Made by a program: the position numbers and the translations under genes. The notes below the pieces were generated by a model. It made no database searches and had not been told where the DNA came from. It saw only the letters and a list, made by a program, of their open reading frames with translations. Of a stretch of DNA of 64,000 nucleotides, positions 1 through 11,333 are shown one piece after another. Numbering within the stretch: the first letter of the stretch is position 1; every line of letters starts with the position of its first letter. The DNA is taken from the NCBI RefSeq assembly GCF_910594005.1, contig NC_057818.1, positions 8,117,501 through 8,181,500 of the forward strand. Direction: 5' to 3'. Source of the DNA: Cervus elaphus. Its lineage: Eukaryota; Chordata; Mammalia; Artiodactyla; Cervidae.

Positions 1-1210
1 GCAGTGGCCTCAGGGAGACGGACACCTGAAACTTTGAGAGTCTGTGTAGATGGAGGTGACTTTGGAGACACGGTCACCCAGCCTCTCGCTGACATTTGGA
101 AAAGCAGTCATTCTGAATACAGCCTCAAACCTAAGGCCAGGGGGCAAACCGACAGACCTCAGCCGCCACAGACGCACCCATCCTCCAGGATGGATTTGAG
201 GCTGGGTGCACAGGGCCACCCAGCTAATCTTGAATCGTGAGAGCTCTGGACACCAGCGGGTTGCTGTGACCTGAGCCCCAGCTGGAGTGAAGCAATAACT
301 TGAAAGGGAAGTGAAATTCAGCAAATGCCAGGCCTCTGGATCCTCAGAGATGGTCTCCTCCACTGGCAACCTCTCCCGACCTCTCAAAGCCATTTTCTCA
401 TTGGAACTCCTTGGAAATGGCACGGGAGTGACTCAGCTGAGAACCCGAAATAAAATGCTGCTAACACAAGCCTGACTCACCCGCACGACTAGTTGCTGGC
501 TCAGCCCGAGGAGACCAAGGAGGCTGGGAAGTCGCTCTCCTCCCAGAGTTTCCTCCCCTGGGGGGATTGCCCAGCAAAAGCGTACTCAGCAGATTTCTAC
601 ACGGAAAGAGGAGTGGTCCTGAGACTGATGCTCAGGGCTGGAAGCAGGTGAAGAAAGTGATGTGGAAAACTGGTCGGTTAGGAGTCCTTCCTCTTCAGAC
701 TAGGATTGGAGGTAATCTGCTAATCATCACGGTGGGCAAGGGGGGATGAGTAGTGAGCTGAGACCGACACCCCTTCCAACACCCCAATTCTGGGACATTC
801 AGGATGCGGGGTGGCCCACTGGAAATGACACTTCTGGACACGCAGAGGTCCCACTTGGATCTCGTCCTGCCCCCAGTGAAGCTTGCTCAGTGGCAGCCAA
901 ACTGTCCTTGTGCCCCTTGCCAGGGTTCACACCTGGCCTCGCTAGAGACAGGGGGATCTTTACCAAGCAAGATGCCAGCAGGGCCAGTCTTACCTGTGTC
1001 ATGGAAAGGCGGGGCCACCTCTCCAGGACCTTAGGGTACCGGGGAGAGGGTCACTTTGTCAATCTCACGTTCAGTCCAGCAGTGAGTTCCGTTTTCTGTT
1101 TTTTGTTTTTCCAAAGTACATATCAGATTCAAACTACTTTTCTATTGCTATTCCTCTCTATCTTGCCTGGACAATGGAAATCAACTCCAGAATCCATCTC
1201 GCCAACTCCA
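1..1210. other. Single-copy DNA, no repeat or gene recognised
   Basis: Mixed-composition sequence without a repeat family I recognise. The open frames (the longest, 209 codons, runs 746-1375 on the plus strand and extends into repeats) show no known domain, signal peptide or clear splice structure, so I treat them as chance frames. Confidence 0.5.
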
Positions 1211-1214
1211 TGCC

Positions 1215-1329
1215 TGCCCTCACTCTTTCCCCATGATTTAGTCTCTACGCAGTGGCCACAGTTATCTTTCCATGATGTATTCACTAAGTCACGGCTCCCT
1301 GACACCCCTTCAGGGACTCCTCATCTGTT
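1215..1329 (+). repeat. Possible L2 LINE fragment
   Basis: The run 'gtggccacagttatcttt', followed by a 'cactaagtcacggctccctgacacc' type stretch, resembles the sense strand of the L2 3' region (normally cagccagagtgatctttt, then catgtcactcccctgc). The match is weak and old. Confidence 0.3.
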
Positions 1330-1336
1330 CTGGGTA

Positions 1337-2060
1337 CCCACTGTATCACCAGTTACCTCCAAATGCAGTGGTTGAAAACAACCACGATTTTATCATAGCT
1401 CTCAGTGCCTGACAGGGCTGGGCTGGATGGGTTTTCGGCTTTATACTATGTTGAGTCAGGTCACTTGGGGGTATGCAGCGGCTGATGGCCTGGCTTGGAC
1501 TTTTCAGAATGACCTCACTCATGTATTTTGGTGCTTTGGTGGGGGTGGCTAGAGGGGCTCAGATGGGGCTGTTGACTGGAGTGTCCCTGTGCCATCACCC
1601 CACACCAAGTCTTAGGGTCATCTGGCTTCTCACACAGTGGCTTAGGACTCCCAGTGAAAGTCAAAGTGTTAGTCATTCAGTCCTGTCCCACTCTTTGTGA
1701 CCCCAAGGACTGTAGCCCACTAGGCTCCTTGGAGTCCATGGAATTCTCCAGGCAAGAATGCTAGAGTGGGTTGCCATTCCCTTCTCCAGGGGATCTTCCC
1801 GACCCAGGGATGGAACCCAGGTCTCCTGCATTGCAGGTGGATTCTTTACCATCTGAGCCACCAGGGAAGCCCTAGGACTCCAAAAGAGGGTTTGAAAACA
1901 AGAAGTAGAAAGTGCCCCTCCCTGAGGCCAGGGAGTAGAAGCTGGCATCGCATCGCTTCCACCATACTGCATTGCCCAAAGGAGGCAGGGTGCCTCTTGG
2001 ACTCACAGGAAGGGGATGAAGCTGCCAGCTCTGGAGGTAGGAGTGTCCAGGCACATGCAG
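1337..2060 (-). repeat. MaLR-type LTR relic, split by a SINE
   Basis: From 1337 the plus strand carries the antisense LTR signature 'agtggttgaaaacaacca', then a stretch ending 'tgacctcactcatgta', as in old MLT1-like MaLR LTRs. A Bov-tA SINE (1652-1872) interrupts it and LTR-like sequence seems to resume at 1873, fading near 2060. No retroviral gene is present. Family assignment by eye; the subfamily is uncertain. Confidence 0.5.
1652..1872 (-). mobile_element. Bov-tA SINE with target-site duplication
   Basis: Full-length ruminant tRNA-derived SINE in reverse orientation. The head is the reverse complement of ggcttccctggtggctcag, ending at 1872; the tail reaches 1652. The 9-bp direct repeat taggactcc flanks it exactly at 1643-1651 and 1873-1881, marking L1- or BovB-type insertion into an older LTR. 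Confidence 0.95.
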
Positions 2061-2104
2061 CCATCTTTAACTGGCCACGCACCCACGATCAGAGAGATGC
2101 CCGC

Positions 2105-2345
2105 TTTCTCGACTGCCAACCAGGACCTGGTGACCCGGCCCCTGACTGCCTCATACCACGTCCTTCCTCCCCCTTCCCCCTCCGGGCACACGGGACTCCT
2201 GCCTGATCCACAGACACATCAGCTCTTCCTTCTCACCTCAAAACCTCACTCATCCAGAACGCCCTTCCTCACACGCTCCCCACACGGGCTCCTCCTTGCT
2301 GGGGAGGTCTCAGCTCCCACATCCTCTCTAGACGGGGCCCCTGAG
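2105..2345 (+). repeat. L2 LINE 3' region
   Basis: Pyrimidine-rich sequence with the order of the L2 3' region: 'cctgactgcctcatacc', then 'cctgcctgatccacag', then 'gaggtctcagctccca'. Old and diverged. Confidence 0.5.
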
Positions 2346-2524
2346 ATCAGCCCCTGACCGTGGATGGCATCCATACCAGAATGTTCTAGTTGCTTGACAG
2401 CTTCCCCTTAGAGATGGAAAGAAAGAATGAGTGCGTGGCTCCAGGCAGGCAGAAGAGATCTGGGACAAAAGTGAGTTTCCATTCTGCCTACTGGGAGGTT
2501 ATTTACCACCCCCTGCCCCAAAAA

Positions 2525-2680
2525 ATACCTGCTTCACTTTTTTCACCTGTTAATCATGGATAAGCAACATCCACCTGCAAGAGCTGTCATAAGAAAAAAA
2601 AAATGAGACTGCCACGTGTGAGCCTCGTATGGAGTCCTCAGACATAGTAAAGTTTCCATAAATATTTGTTGAAAGAGAGA
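2525..2680 (+). repeat. MIR SINE fragment
   Basis: Sense-strand MIR features: a 'ttttcacctgttaatcatgg' block in place of the cctcatctgtaaaatgggg core, 'gagctgtcataag', and a terminal 'ataaatatttgttgaaa'. Confidence 0.45.
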
Positions 2681-2687
2681 AAGGTTG

Positions 2688-2711
2688 TTTTTTTTTTTTT
2701 TTTTTTTTTTT
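2688..2711. repeat. Poly(T) run, 24 bases
   Basis: Uninterrupted run of 24 T. It follows the MIR end, but no SINE body in reverse orientation lies beside it, so I treat it as a simple repeat. Confidence 0.9.
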
Positions 2712-3419
2712 ATTCCAAGTGCAAGGGCAGTTGCAGGCTATAATTTCTTTGTTACTAAACATTCTGGTTTAGCCTTGGAGTTCCAGATTTTCTTTTCTCC
2801 CCCCCACTTAATTTGAGAGTAGTCATCTCTGCTCACCCAGGTCAGAAAATCTACCACACGCCATCCTTGCGGGGAGGGTGAGGTGTGTAGGGGGGTGACT
2901 GGCTCAGAGTAAGCAAGCTGAGGAACTGTGGGAGCAAACACATAACTGGCAAGGAAGATTTTCTTTTTTTTAATAATAGATGTTTAAAAATGAATCCAAA
3001 CAAGAGAAATAGACCCACAGCACAGGGATAAGTGTAATGTCTATCATGAACTGTGATATATATCTGCTCTGAGACCGACTCGACGAAAGGCCAAATTTTC
3101 TTAAAAGCATGTTAAAATATTAATAGATAGCTGAAACAGTTCTGCAAGTGCTGCCAGCCTTCGGAAAGATTACATCAGACTGGGGAGAATGAGGGGAGAC
3201 GCTGTTATGTCTTAGCGGCGGCGACCTACAGGGGCAACCTTACCATCCTCTCCGGCAGGGCCGGCTGCGGTGTGGTAGGCAAACCCCCGCCAGGCTCCGT
3301 TCCTGTGAATCAGAATTCCTGAGGATTCTCACATTCGACCTCAGGAGACGTGATTCACCGCCTCGACCCCTGGCATGCCCCCCCACCGCGCCTCCGCCCC
3401 AAGGCTACTTTGGTTTAGC
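2712..3419. other. Single-copy DNA
   Basis: No repeat recognised. The stretch 3090-3200, AT-rich then mixed, is repeat-free and could hold conserved sequence, but nothing decisive is visible. A short 'cacagcacagggataag' near 3016 faintly recalls the L1 3' UTR and is not strong enough to call. Confidence 0.45.
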
Positions 3420-4000
3420 TCCGACCCCTCCCTCTGGCCTCTCCTCCCACCAGGCTCCCCATCTCAGCCCCATGGGCGGCTTTTCAGAGCCTCATACTTA
3501 TCTGGGTCCCTCCTGGTGCAGGACCTCCGGTCCTCTCTTAGCTCCTTCTAGAACATTCTCCCCTCCCCACCCCCAACTCTTCACTCCTTTAGTCGCTTCC
3601 TCCTCCTCTGGGTCTCTGCAGGAGCTCCTTCCCCTAGAGCGGCAGTCCCCAGCCTTCTTGTGGCAGCAGGGACCCATCTCGTGGAAGACAATTTTTCCAT
3701 GGACCAGGGAAGAGGGAGATGGGGACGATTCAAGTGCATGACACTTGGTGTGCACCTTATTTCTATTTTTGTTACATCAGCTCCACCTCAGACCATCAGG
3801 CATTGGATTCCGGAGGCTGGGGACCCCTGCTCTGGAGCACCCCCAGACACTACAAGTCCCACCAAGGACCTCGGTCACCTCCCCCCTGCCGCTTCACATT
3901 AGCCTCTCTACATGGATACCACCTGCCTCTCTCATGAACTCTGTAAGGGCAGGGGTTGTGTCTCTTCTCACTCATCATAGAATCCACAGCCTCGAGTAGA
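3420..4000 (+). repeat. L2 LINE 3' part, split by a hAT element
   Basis: The first part (to about 3631) is pyrimidine-rich, L2-like sequence. The second (3838-4000) holds the typical L2 ending 'aactctgtaagggcaggggt' followed by 'tgtctcttctcactcatca'. The 190-bp hAT element at 3640-3829 lies between them. The second part is the more secure. Confidence 0.5.
3640..3829. mobile_element. Non-autonomous hAT-type DNA transposon
   Basis: About 190 bp with terminal inverted repeats: cagtccccagcc near the left end and ggctggggacccctg at the right end. The inside carries the familiar 'tggaagacaatttttccatg' and 'caccttatttctatttttgt' blocks of a Charlie-like mammalian MITE. Flanking 8-mers ccctagag (3632-3639) and ctctggag (3830-3837) match at 6 of 8, as expected for an old hAT target duplication. 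It has no coding capacity. Confidence 0.75.
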
Positions 4001-4204
4001 CGAGGGGAAGCTGTAAGTAACTGTGGAACAGGTGAACAAATCCAGAAAAATGGCCTAGAGTGCCAAGAGCATCAAGTTCAACCTCATGATTCTGGGATTG
4101 GGTGGAGGGATTCATTGCAGTGTTTGATTAACCTTACTGGTTTGATCTGCCAAAGTAATAATCCCTTTGCTTCCCTGGTTTGCCCGTGGAAACACATCAA
4201 GGAA

Positions 4205-4783
4205 GCAAAAAAGCATACATGCACCCCTGTGTTCTGGGCAGCACCATTCACAGTAACCAAGATGTGGGAACAACCAAAGTGTCCATTGATGGATGCATGG
4301 ACAGACGATGCAGCGCGTATTCTGTATGCGATGGAATACTACTCGGCCATGAAAAAGAATGCAGTAATGCCATTTGCAGCAACATGGATGCAACTAGAGA
4401 TTCTCATACTAAGTGGGGTACGTCAGAATGAGAAAGAGAAATACTAGATGACATCACTTACACGTGGACCCTAAAATATGACACAAATGAGCACATCTAC
4501 ACAACAGAAGCAGACTCGTGTGTGTGGAGGACAGACGCGTGCTTGCCGAGGGGGAGCGGGGTGGTGGACGGAAGGAGTAGGGGTTGGGATGAGCAGAGGT
4601 AAGCTGTTATACAAGCAATAAAGGCCCACTGTATAGCACAGGGAACTATATTCTGTGATAAACTGTAATGGAAAAGAATTTTAAAAAATAATTTATATAT
4701 ATATATGCATAACCATATCACTTTGTACAGCAGAAATTAACACTAACTCAACTAAACTTCAATAAAAATGTTTTTTTCAAAAA
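4205..4783 (+). mobile_element. L1 LINE 3' end (5'-truncated)
   Basis: The sense strand carries the C-terminal end of L1 ORF2 (near 4260-4447; recognisable residues YAMEYYSAMKKN and ATWMQLE), then the L1 3' UTR with 'tgtatagcacagggaacta', 'gtacagcagaaattaacac' and a terminal 'cttcaataaaaatg' holding an AATAAA-type signal. The reading frame is only the end of ORF2, so the copy is dead. The 3' UTR is of the kind shared by artiodactyls and carnivores. Confidence 0.9.
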
Positions 4784-6110
4784 GTATAACAAGTTGCACA
4801 AGGACTTTTGACCTAAAGGTGACTTTAGGTCCTTCTTTGCTCACACTTCCATCTGGTCCTTTGAGAGCTCTTTACCGTCAGTCATTCTCCTTGACTTTGC
4901 TCCCAAACCCACTGAAATGAATGGGGCCATTTTCCTCCCGGCTGCCCGGAGCTCAGGATCTCGGCCTCCTCCTTGGCTCCTGCCTGTTCTCTCTGCCTTT
5001 GCTGAGCTTTCTTCCCGTCATCTCCACCACTTGCTCTTTCCTCGATAGCCTCTGCCCTGACTTCAGTTCACGCGCCCACTCTGCCTCTGAATGGCTACAG
5101 TCACCACCCCAGCCTTCCTCCTTACTTCCGATGGTAACCCCTGCTGGAATACTTTTCCCAGTGACAGCTGGCAATATTTCTCAGCTACAAAGCATCCATT
5201 CGGCAAGTGCTTACTGACGATGCCGTTAGAGGACAGCCGCTGTGGAGGCCCTGGGGATGGAAGGCCGCCTGCGATCTTCCAGAAGAGACAGGTATGTGAC
5301 CAACGGCAGGGTTCCAGGTGTGGGGTGGGGTGGGCTGGGAGGGAGAGGCCGCTATCGGAGGGGGTGAGCGGTCTTGGCGACAGGGGAGGCTGAGGAGGGC
5401 ATCTACTCACTCCCTCCCTCTTTGCCTGCTCTCCACTCTGGCTTTGTCTGGCTCATCCGTTCACTCAGAAACCACCACCTGGTGATGGAACAGATAATCA
5501 AGATACGTTAAGACGGTGAGGGGTGGGTATATGGAAGGGAATATGACGTGGCATCACCCCTTAAAGGGCTGACTTGTTGGTGCATGTGTGTGCACATACA
5601 TGTGTACACACAAACTCACCCATTTTCACACTGGGCGCAGGGTGCTGAGTTACAGAAGCCTTGATGTCCTCAACCCTCCAGCTCTTGAGATGGGGCTGAA
5701 TGCATTTACAGAATGCATGGACGAATGAACGAATGACTACATAAAGGAATAACTGACCGAGTGTGAAAAGTCCTGAGCATATTCACAGGACTCAACCTCT
5801 GTCGGCAGGAGAGTTTTGATTAGAGTTTTATTGGAGTTGAGTGGAAAATGCCCAGTGATCTGAAGGCAAGAATCTCTAGAGTCGTGCCTGCACAAGGGGG
5901 TTCAAGGTGTGGATTCCGTTCAGCTCAGAAGAGACGACCCCTCCTCCCCCTCCAAGCATCCATGTGCTTGCTCCTAATCATGGACACCCCACGTGCCCAG
6001 CTAGTGTGCAAAGACCCGGCTGTCTGCAGAAGACAGGTCATCTGGACTCAGTGATTCCACACTGACTTGATGTCCTTCCCCAGAGGGGACGACGATGATG
6101 AAGACAGTGA
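4784..6110. other. Single-copy DNA
   Basis: Mostly unique sequence. A faint antisense L2-like segment lies around 5195-5290 ('aagtgcttactgacgatgcc', then 'ccctggggatgga'). Short TG-rich stretch near 5578-5610. No gene seen. Confidence 0.45.
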
Positions 6111-6114
6111 TGGT

Positions 6115-6230
6115 GTCGTGTGTCGGCTGCCATCTACCGCACACTTACTAGTGGCCAGGCACTGCCCTAGGCAGCAACCCAGCCAAAGAGACAATTCTTA
6201 GCGCCTCATCACAAATGGGGATGCTGAAGC
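6115..6230 (-). repeat. MIR SINE fragment
   Basis: Antisense MIR wording: 'cacttactagtggccagg', 'cactgccctaggcag', then 'caaatggggatgctgaag' where a gatgaggaaactgagg-like block is expected. Confidence 0.5.
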
Positions 6231-7540
6231 TTTGTGTGTGTGAAGAGACACACACAATTTACTGTAATTGACACCTGATCAAAGAATCACCCCCTTCTCT
6301 GCCCTCTTACATATTGGCAAGTCCCAGTTTACTCCCACGTGGCTTCCAGCCTCTGAATCTAACATGTTCCGGGAAGCACAAAATAATGGCAGAGGATGAA
6401 GGACTTTGTAAGTGATGATGGAAACACAGGTAGTGTCAGGATATATGAAATACCACGTCAGAGAGGTGCGTTGGAAGGCGATGCCTCCTTCAGAACGCAA
6501 GAGAAGGCAGACTATAGACCAGTTTCTGTGTCCTGAGAAACTGGTCAGCGCACCTCTTTCCAAATACTGAGACTGCCTGGGAGAAGAGCAAAGGAGCAAA
6601 CACTCCAAGTATTATTGGAGCGAAAAACAATAGCAAACAACCCAGAAGGGTTACCCTTTCACATGTATTAGGATTTCAGTTTTAGGTTGAATTTAGCTGG
6701 CTTTGGGTTGTTTGTTGTTTTCTTTTTTAAAAAAAAAAAATATATATATATATAGATATGTTTGCTTCTTTCCTTTAGTTTTATTCTGACTTTTCTTTAT
6801 ATTGATTGCATAAGGACTTACCCTGGATGGGAGGAACAGATTCCTTTGAATAAGTGAAACTTGCTAACCACAGGGACTGAGAGTCTTGCCCTGGTCTTTC
6901 TGCTCTACTTTAGGGGAGAAGGAGGGAGACGCAAGGAGGGACGATCCAACCTGGCTCTGAAAGTATATAACAGCTGTAACTCCAACTAAAGACCAGCGGT
7001 TCCCGGCTGAGGACACCTGGGCTAGAGCTGACCTCTGTCTTATCAGCCTGGAGGTGACTCTCCGAGGCCCCCTGGGGAATGGTCTGAGTCCAGGATGGAG
7101 CAGCTCACAGACTTGACAAGGTTGTAAGAAAAGCCAAAAGGAAAATAAAACACAATGTGAATGTCCTTCCTTTGCTCCCGGCTCTAGAGAACACACGCAC
7201 TCTTTCAGGCAGTCAGGGGGTTGCAATGAAACTCCTAAATGCACAGACTACTTTTGAGGCATACCAAACACTTAATTTTCTTTCTTCTTAATCGGTGTGC
7301 TTTGTTATGGCTCACATCTCCCACAGATCTGTTCAGTCGTGGCTAAATGCAACTTGGGCATTTCCAGTAGCACTCCATTGGATACTCTGAGCACAGTAAT
7401 TACAGCAGCTATTCATCGACTGAGAATCTGCAGTTTTATTTTGTCTGCAGGACAAAATAGCACCAGCTACCTCAACGGCAGTTGAGGCAGCACCGGGTGG
7501 ATGAGAGTTATAGTAGTAATAATGTTAATAATAGTATTAT
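6231..7540. other. Single-copy DNA with a short AT repeat
   Basis: No gene or family recognised. A poly(A)/(TA) simple tract occupies about 6727-6755. The minus-strand frame 6864-7244 (126 codons) has no recognisable domain. Confidence 0.45.
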
Positions 7541-7544
7541 TAAC

Positions 7545-7965
7545 TTCTATCCATGTTCCTTAGCTTCTATCCTCATTCCTTAGCACCAATAATTGTGCTA
7601 ACCATGATCTCATTTAATTCTTCCAGTAGCCATGTGTGAGAGGTATTATCTGCATTTTCTATGGGTGTGTGTTTGTGCCAAGTCGTTTCAGGTGTATCTG
7701 ACTCCTTGTGACCCTATGGAGTATAGTGTGTCAGGTTCCTCTGTCCACGGGGTTCTCCAGAATACTGGAGTGGCTTACCATGCCCTCCTCCAGGGGATCT
7801 TCCTGACCCAGGGATCGAACCCATGTCTCTTAACATCTATCTACATTGGCAGGTGGGTTCTTTATCACTAGCGCCACCTGGGACGTCTACATTTTATAGA
7901 AGAGGAAATGGAAACTCAGAAAGATTAAGACTTGCTGTTGTGACTACCTGGCTAATTAGACTATT
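7545..7965 (-). repeat. MIR SINE, split by Bov-tA
   Basis: Antisense MIR: 'tgtgctaaccatgatctcat', 'ttaattcttccagtagcc' and 'gaggtattatctgcatttt', interrupted by a Bov-tA at 7661-7885, then resuming as 'attttatagaagaggaaatg' and 'gaaactcagaaagattaag'. The two halves join in register once the younger SINE is removed. Confidence 0.75.
7661..7885 (-). mobile_element. Bov-tA SINE inside a MIR
   Basis: Reverse-orientation Bov-tA; the block 'ctccaggggatcttcctgac' and the degraded head 'gcgccacctgggacgtc' are visible. Near-duplicate flanks 'tctgcatttt' (7649-7658) and 'tctacatttta' (7886-7896) fit a target duplication. A 'catctatctacattggcag' segment replaces the usual gcattgcaggcag, so this copy is diverged. 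Confidence 0.9.
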
Positions 7966-8129
7966 TCTCCTCCTTGAATTAACTGTAATGATGCACTCTT
8001 CCCATGCACATATTTTATGGCTTTGATAGTATGCCTGGAACAGAATATGTAATCAGTGGCCTCTGGTAAGGATTAGCAGCACCGCTGCTACAGACCAATA
8101 GTTAAACTGACTCCCTATGAGTAGCATCA

Positions 8130-8235
8130 ACCCTACTGTATGGATGTGGAGACGGAGGCCAAAGCCTCAAAGCTAGGATATGGCAGAACCACACATTAGT
8201 TCAATTCCAAACCACACCCCTTCCAGTCATTGGGC
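8130..8235 (-). repeat. Possible MIR fragment
   Basis: Antisense-like 'ggagacggaggccaaagcc' and 'ttagttcaattccaaacca' recall the MIR gaggaaactgaggc and attcgaacccagg blocks. Weak. Confidence 0.35.
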
Positions 8236-8885
8236 CTGCTGTTCTTACGGGACTCGGATTCTTTAACTATCTCTGAGGCGACTTCCTTTTGTCATAATGG
8301 AAACTGCCTGCCAAGTCTGGGCTGGCTAGGAGCAAGCCTTAAGATGGCCATCAGTCTGGTCTTTCCTTTCAGGTGAAACGTGATGGGAAGAACCCACGTT
8401 TCCAAAAGCCTCCCACACGGGGCACGAGCTGCCCCTTGCCGTCCTCTGGCCTCGAGGCCTGGCAGGATGGTCCTGTTCTGGCCTCCCGGCTAGAATGATG
8501 GAGGCTCCCATGTCATGCAAGCCTTTGCGTTCTGTAGCCAGCAGCCACAGCCAGAGATCAGCGATAAGTAGACATCGTGTAAATTCAACAGCGAGCACCC
8601 ACTCTCCCTACAAATCATGTGACTTCCTATTAACAGCACCGCTGGTCTTACCAAACCGATATTTCCTGTCAAGGCTTTAGACTAATTGTGGTTTTAACAA
8701 GGGTAACATCATGCATTTCTGTGAGAGGGAACAACCGTAGGTCAGACAGCCAGACGGGCAGTCTGGAAAACAGATCCATACTCCGAACCTTTCAGGCTGA
8801 TAGAAAACCCAGATAAGTGTGCTGGTGATGTGCAGGTTATGTGGGGAGAATCGGACGGGAAGGAAATGAACTCTGCTTGGCTAAA
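8236..8885. other. Single-copy DNA
   Basis: I see no repeat, gene or RNA in this stretch. Confidence 0.45.
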
Positions 8886-9054
8886 GAAAGCGTTAGTTGT
8901 GTCCGACTCTTTGCGACCCTATGGACTGTAGCCTGCCAAGCTCCTCTGTCCACGGAATTCTCCAGGCAAGAATCCTGGAGTGGGTTGCCATTCCCTTCTC
9001 CAGGGGATCTTCCCGACCCAGGGATCGAACCCAGTTCTCCTGCATTGTAGGCAA
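8886..9054 (-). mobile_element. Bov-tA SINE, 5'-truncated
   Basis: Reverse-orientation SINE running from its tail 'gcgttagttgtgtccgactc' to 'tctcctgcattgtaggcaa'. The tRNA-like head (agccaccagggaagcc on this strand) is missing, so the copy lost its 5' end or that end was deleted. Confidence 0.92.
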
Positions 9055-9935
9055 ATTTGGAGTCCTCAGAGATGGAGCACTGGCTTTTTGCTTGGTGTTT
9101 AAGAAAAGCAATCCATGAAGACCAGAGACTCTAGCCCCTGACAGATGTGGCCTGACCGTCCTTGACCCAAGGAGAGTCAGCGGGCCCGGGGTGGCTGCAG
9201 TCTCTCCGGGGCCCCGTGCTCGACCTCTGGAGTTGCAACACACGATGTGACCGCTGATGCCAACTGCAGACAGCACCTCTCTTGGCTGCACTCTCTCCGC
9301 AGTTCAGAGGCACTGTAATTGTTCTGCTCTTGGGAAAGGCAGAGGCCGCCTCAGGGGAACATATTTGCCCTGACTGGCTTGTTGTTTGGCAGAAGAGATG
9401 GGCCGTGATTGAGCTCGGGGCTCGTGAACTCAACCCACGCCTTGGAAAACAAAATGAAGATGAGAGAGAGGCTTGAACTTCTTCCCTTAGCCCACATCTG
9501 GCTCAACAGCCCCCTTTTCCTGTTAAGACGTCAAATGTGGTATGACAGGGTACCATTTATCACCGAGACATCCTCCACGGCTTCCTTTTCCCGTACCCTG
9601 TCTCTTCCACTTACTTTAGGTCAAACTGAGACATTTCTTACAGGGGCGCTTTCAACTTGGGTGACACTTTCCTGATGCTGAATCTTGTTCCAAAATGCCA
9701 CAAGCAAAGTCGCCGGCCTAGAATATCAACATGTCACAGGGCTTTCAGTGTTTTAGGCACAACTCAATCATGTTTCTTCCAGTTCATCTGGGAATTGTGT
9801 TTGCTAAATAAGGGTCTAATCCTACCAGGAAAATTCAAAACGACCACTAGGCAACACTAAAATCCACTTCCACCTCCCCGTTTAATTGATTTAATAGAAA
9901 ATGCTTAAGCATAGATTTTTTTCCACTGGATGTGG
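9055..9935. other. Single-copy DNA
   Basis: No repeat or gene recognised; the open frames here are short and show no known domain. Confidence 0.45.
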
Positions 9936-9937
9936 CC

Positions 9938-10075
9938 AGTAGAACTTTCTGCAAGAATAGAAACGTTCCATTTCTGGGCTGTCCAATATGGTAGTCACTA
10001 GCCACATGGGGCTACTGAACAACTAAAATGTGGCTACCGCGACTGAATTCATTTTAATTAATTTAAATTTAAAAT
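9938..10075. mobile_element. hAT-type MITE (MER58-like)
   Basis: Recognisable 'gggctgtccaatatggtagt', 'actagccacatggggctact' and 'aactaaaatgtggctacc' blocks of a mammalian hAT-Charlie MITE. The family name is from memory. A second copy of the same family lies at 51855-52015. Confidence 0.7.
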
Positions 10076-11134
10076 TGAGAAATGCAAATAATGCACGGTA
10101 GACACTAGTAGAAATGGTCAGACCGTGAACTGTGCTATGGATGAAGAAGGGTTAAGATTTATTTTAAAAATTCCAGTTATCTATTCAATGTCTGCAGGTT
10201 GCATATGACCTTACTTTTGTTGACCTGAACATCTCTCAGAAAAAGCAAAAGAAGAATGTTGCATTCATATTAAGAAAATGATGCCTTTCTCCTGAGGTTT
10301 GGGGCAAAACAAAGAACAAGAGGAGAACTGGCCTGGTGCCTGGGTTAGGTAATGGATATTCACTCATTCATTCACTGGTTAATTTAATACTTACTAAATC
10401 TCTACTACATACCATGTACAATATTTCAGTTGCTTTATCTATAAAAGGAGGAGAAATAATAAATAATACCTAAATAGATATTGCATGCAATACACTTGGT
10501 GAACTGTAAGCCACCAGGGAAATTTGACCCAGATTGGTATTTTCTTTAGCCTTCTCAACCAGGAAGAGATATTCAAACTGGAAGGGGTACTTAAATTGCA
10601 AATGAAACTCCAGAGTGGGCACAAAGGATAAAGAAAGAATCCAGCCACTTCCAATGATTATTCTAGATAGTTCAAATCCATGCATCTGGATAATTAATAT
10701 CCTGAGATAATGAAAAGATTCACAAGGGGAAATGCAACAGCTCAAGAAGACAGGGAGAAAGGAAGAGAATCACTACAATGTCTCCATCTCAGAAGAGAAA
10801 AACGAGGAAAGGACATGTCAGAAAACTACGATAGTAAAGTTTGTGTTGGCACAACTTAAGAATGGATTATTAACAAGTTGATTTTGAAAAAGCAAAGTGG
10901 AAACCTAGTATCTCAAGGGAATGGCACAGTACAAATGTGTTTTGATCTCAGAAAGCATATGATACTGTCCCTTAAGAAATACCTAAAGACAAGACGGAAA
11001 GATGTGAAGCGGATGAGAGGATCATCAGTGGATTTGTTGCTACTCAACCTAATTCTGTCTTCTAATTTACCAACACCTTTCACATAGAAGGGACTGATCA
11101 CACAGAGATGTAATCAGCTCGAGAACCGATAAGG
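10076..11134. other. Single-copy DNA with unassigned small frame
   Basis: AT-rich unique sequence. An open frame of 69 codons at 10878-11087 (plus) is lysine- and arginine-rich, but I recognise no family and see no start context, splice sites or poly(A) signal tied to it. Left as non-coding. Confidence 0.4.
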
Positions 11135-11333
11135 CAGAGGTTCTGAGGGTGGTCCTGGTACCCGCAGCATCAGCACCAGCTGGAAAGTTGTTCGAGATAC
11201 AGACTCTCCCACTCCCCCCTCCCACCCCCAAAAGACCCGCTGAGTCAGACTCTCTAGGGTGGAGCCTAGGTATCTGGGTTGTAACCAAGCTTGCCGGGTT
11301 TATTCTGGTGCCTGACAAGGTTTAGAGCCACTG
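11135..11333. mobile_element. MER5A-type hAT MITE
   Basis: Starts 'cagaggttct' and ends 'ttagagccactg', the inverted ends of MER5-type hAT elements. Internal 'cagcatcagcaccagctgg' and 'gctgagtcagactctctagg' blocks are characteristic. About 199 bp, near full length. I could not see a target duplication. Confidence 0.8.

Noticed and set aside
746..1375. Plus-strand open frame of 209 codons
   Set aside because: No domain, runs from unique DNA into L2/LTR-like sequence, low-complexity composition; most likely chance.
3000..3060. L1 3' UTR-like 'cacagcacagggataag'
   Set aside because: Match too short and the neighbouring L1 blocks are missing.
3956..4447. Open frame of 163 codons
   Set aside because: The C-terminal part is the tail of L1 ORF2; the N-terminal part is unrelated flank.
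10503..10522. Possible SINE scrap 'gccaccagggaaa'
   Set aside because: Only about 12 bases match the Bov-tA head and the flanks do not; likely chance.
10878..11087. Small basic open frame of 69 codons as a gene or processed pseudogene
   Set aside because: No recognised homology and no poly(A) tail or target duplication around it.
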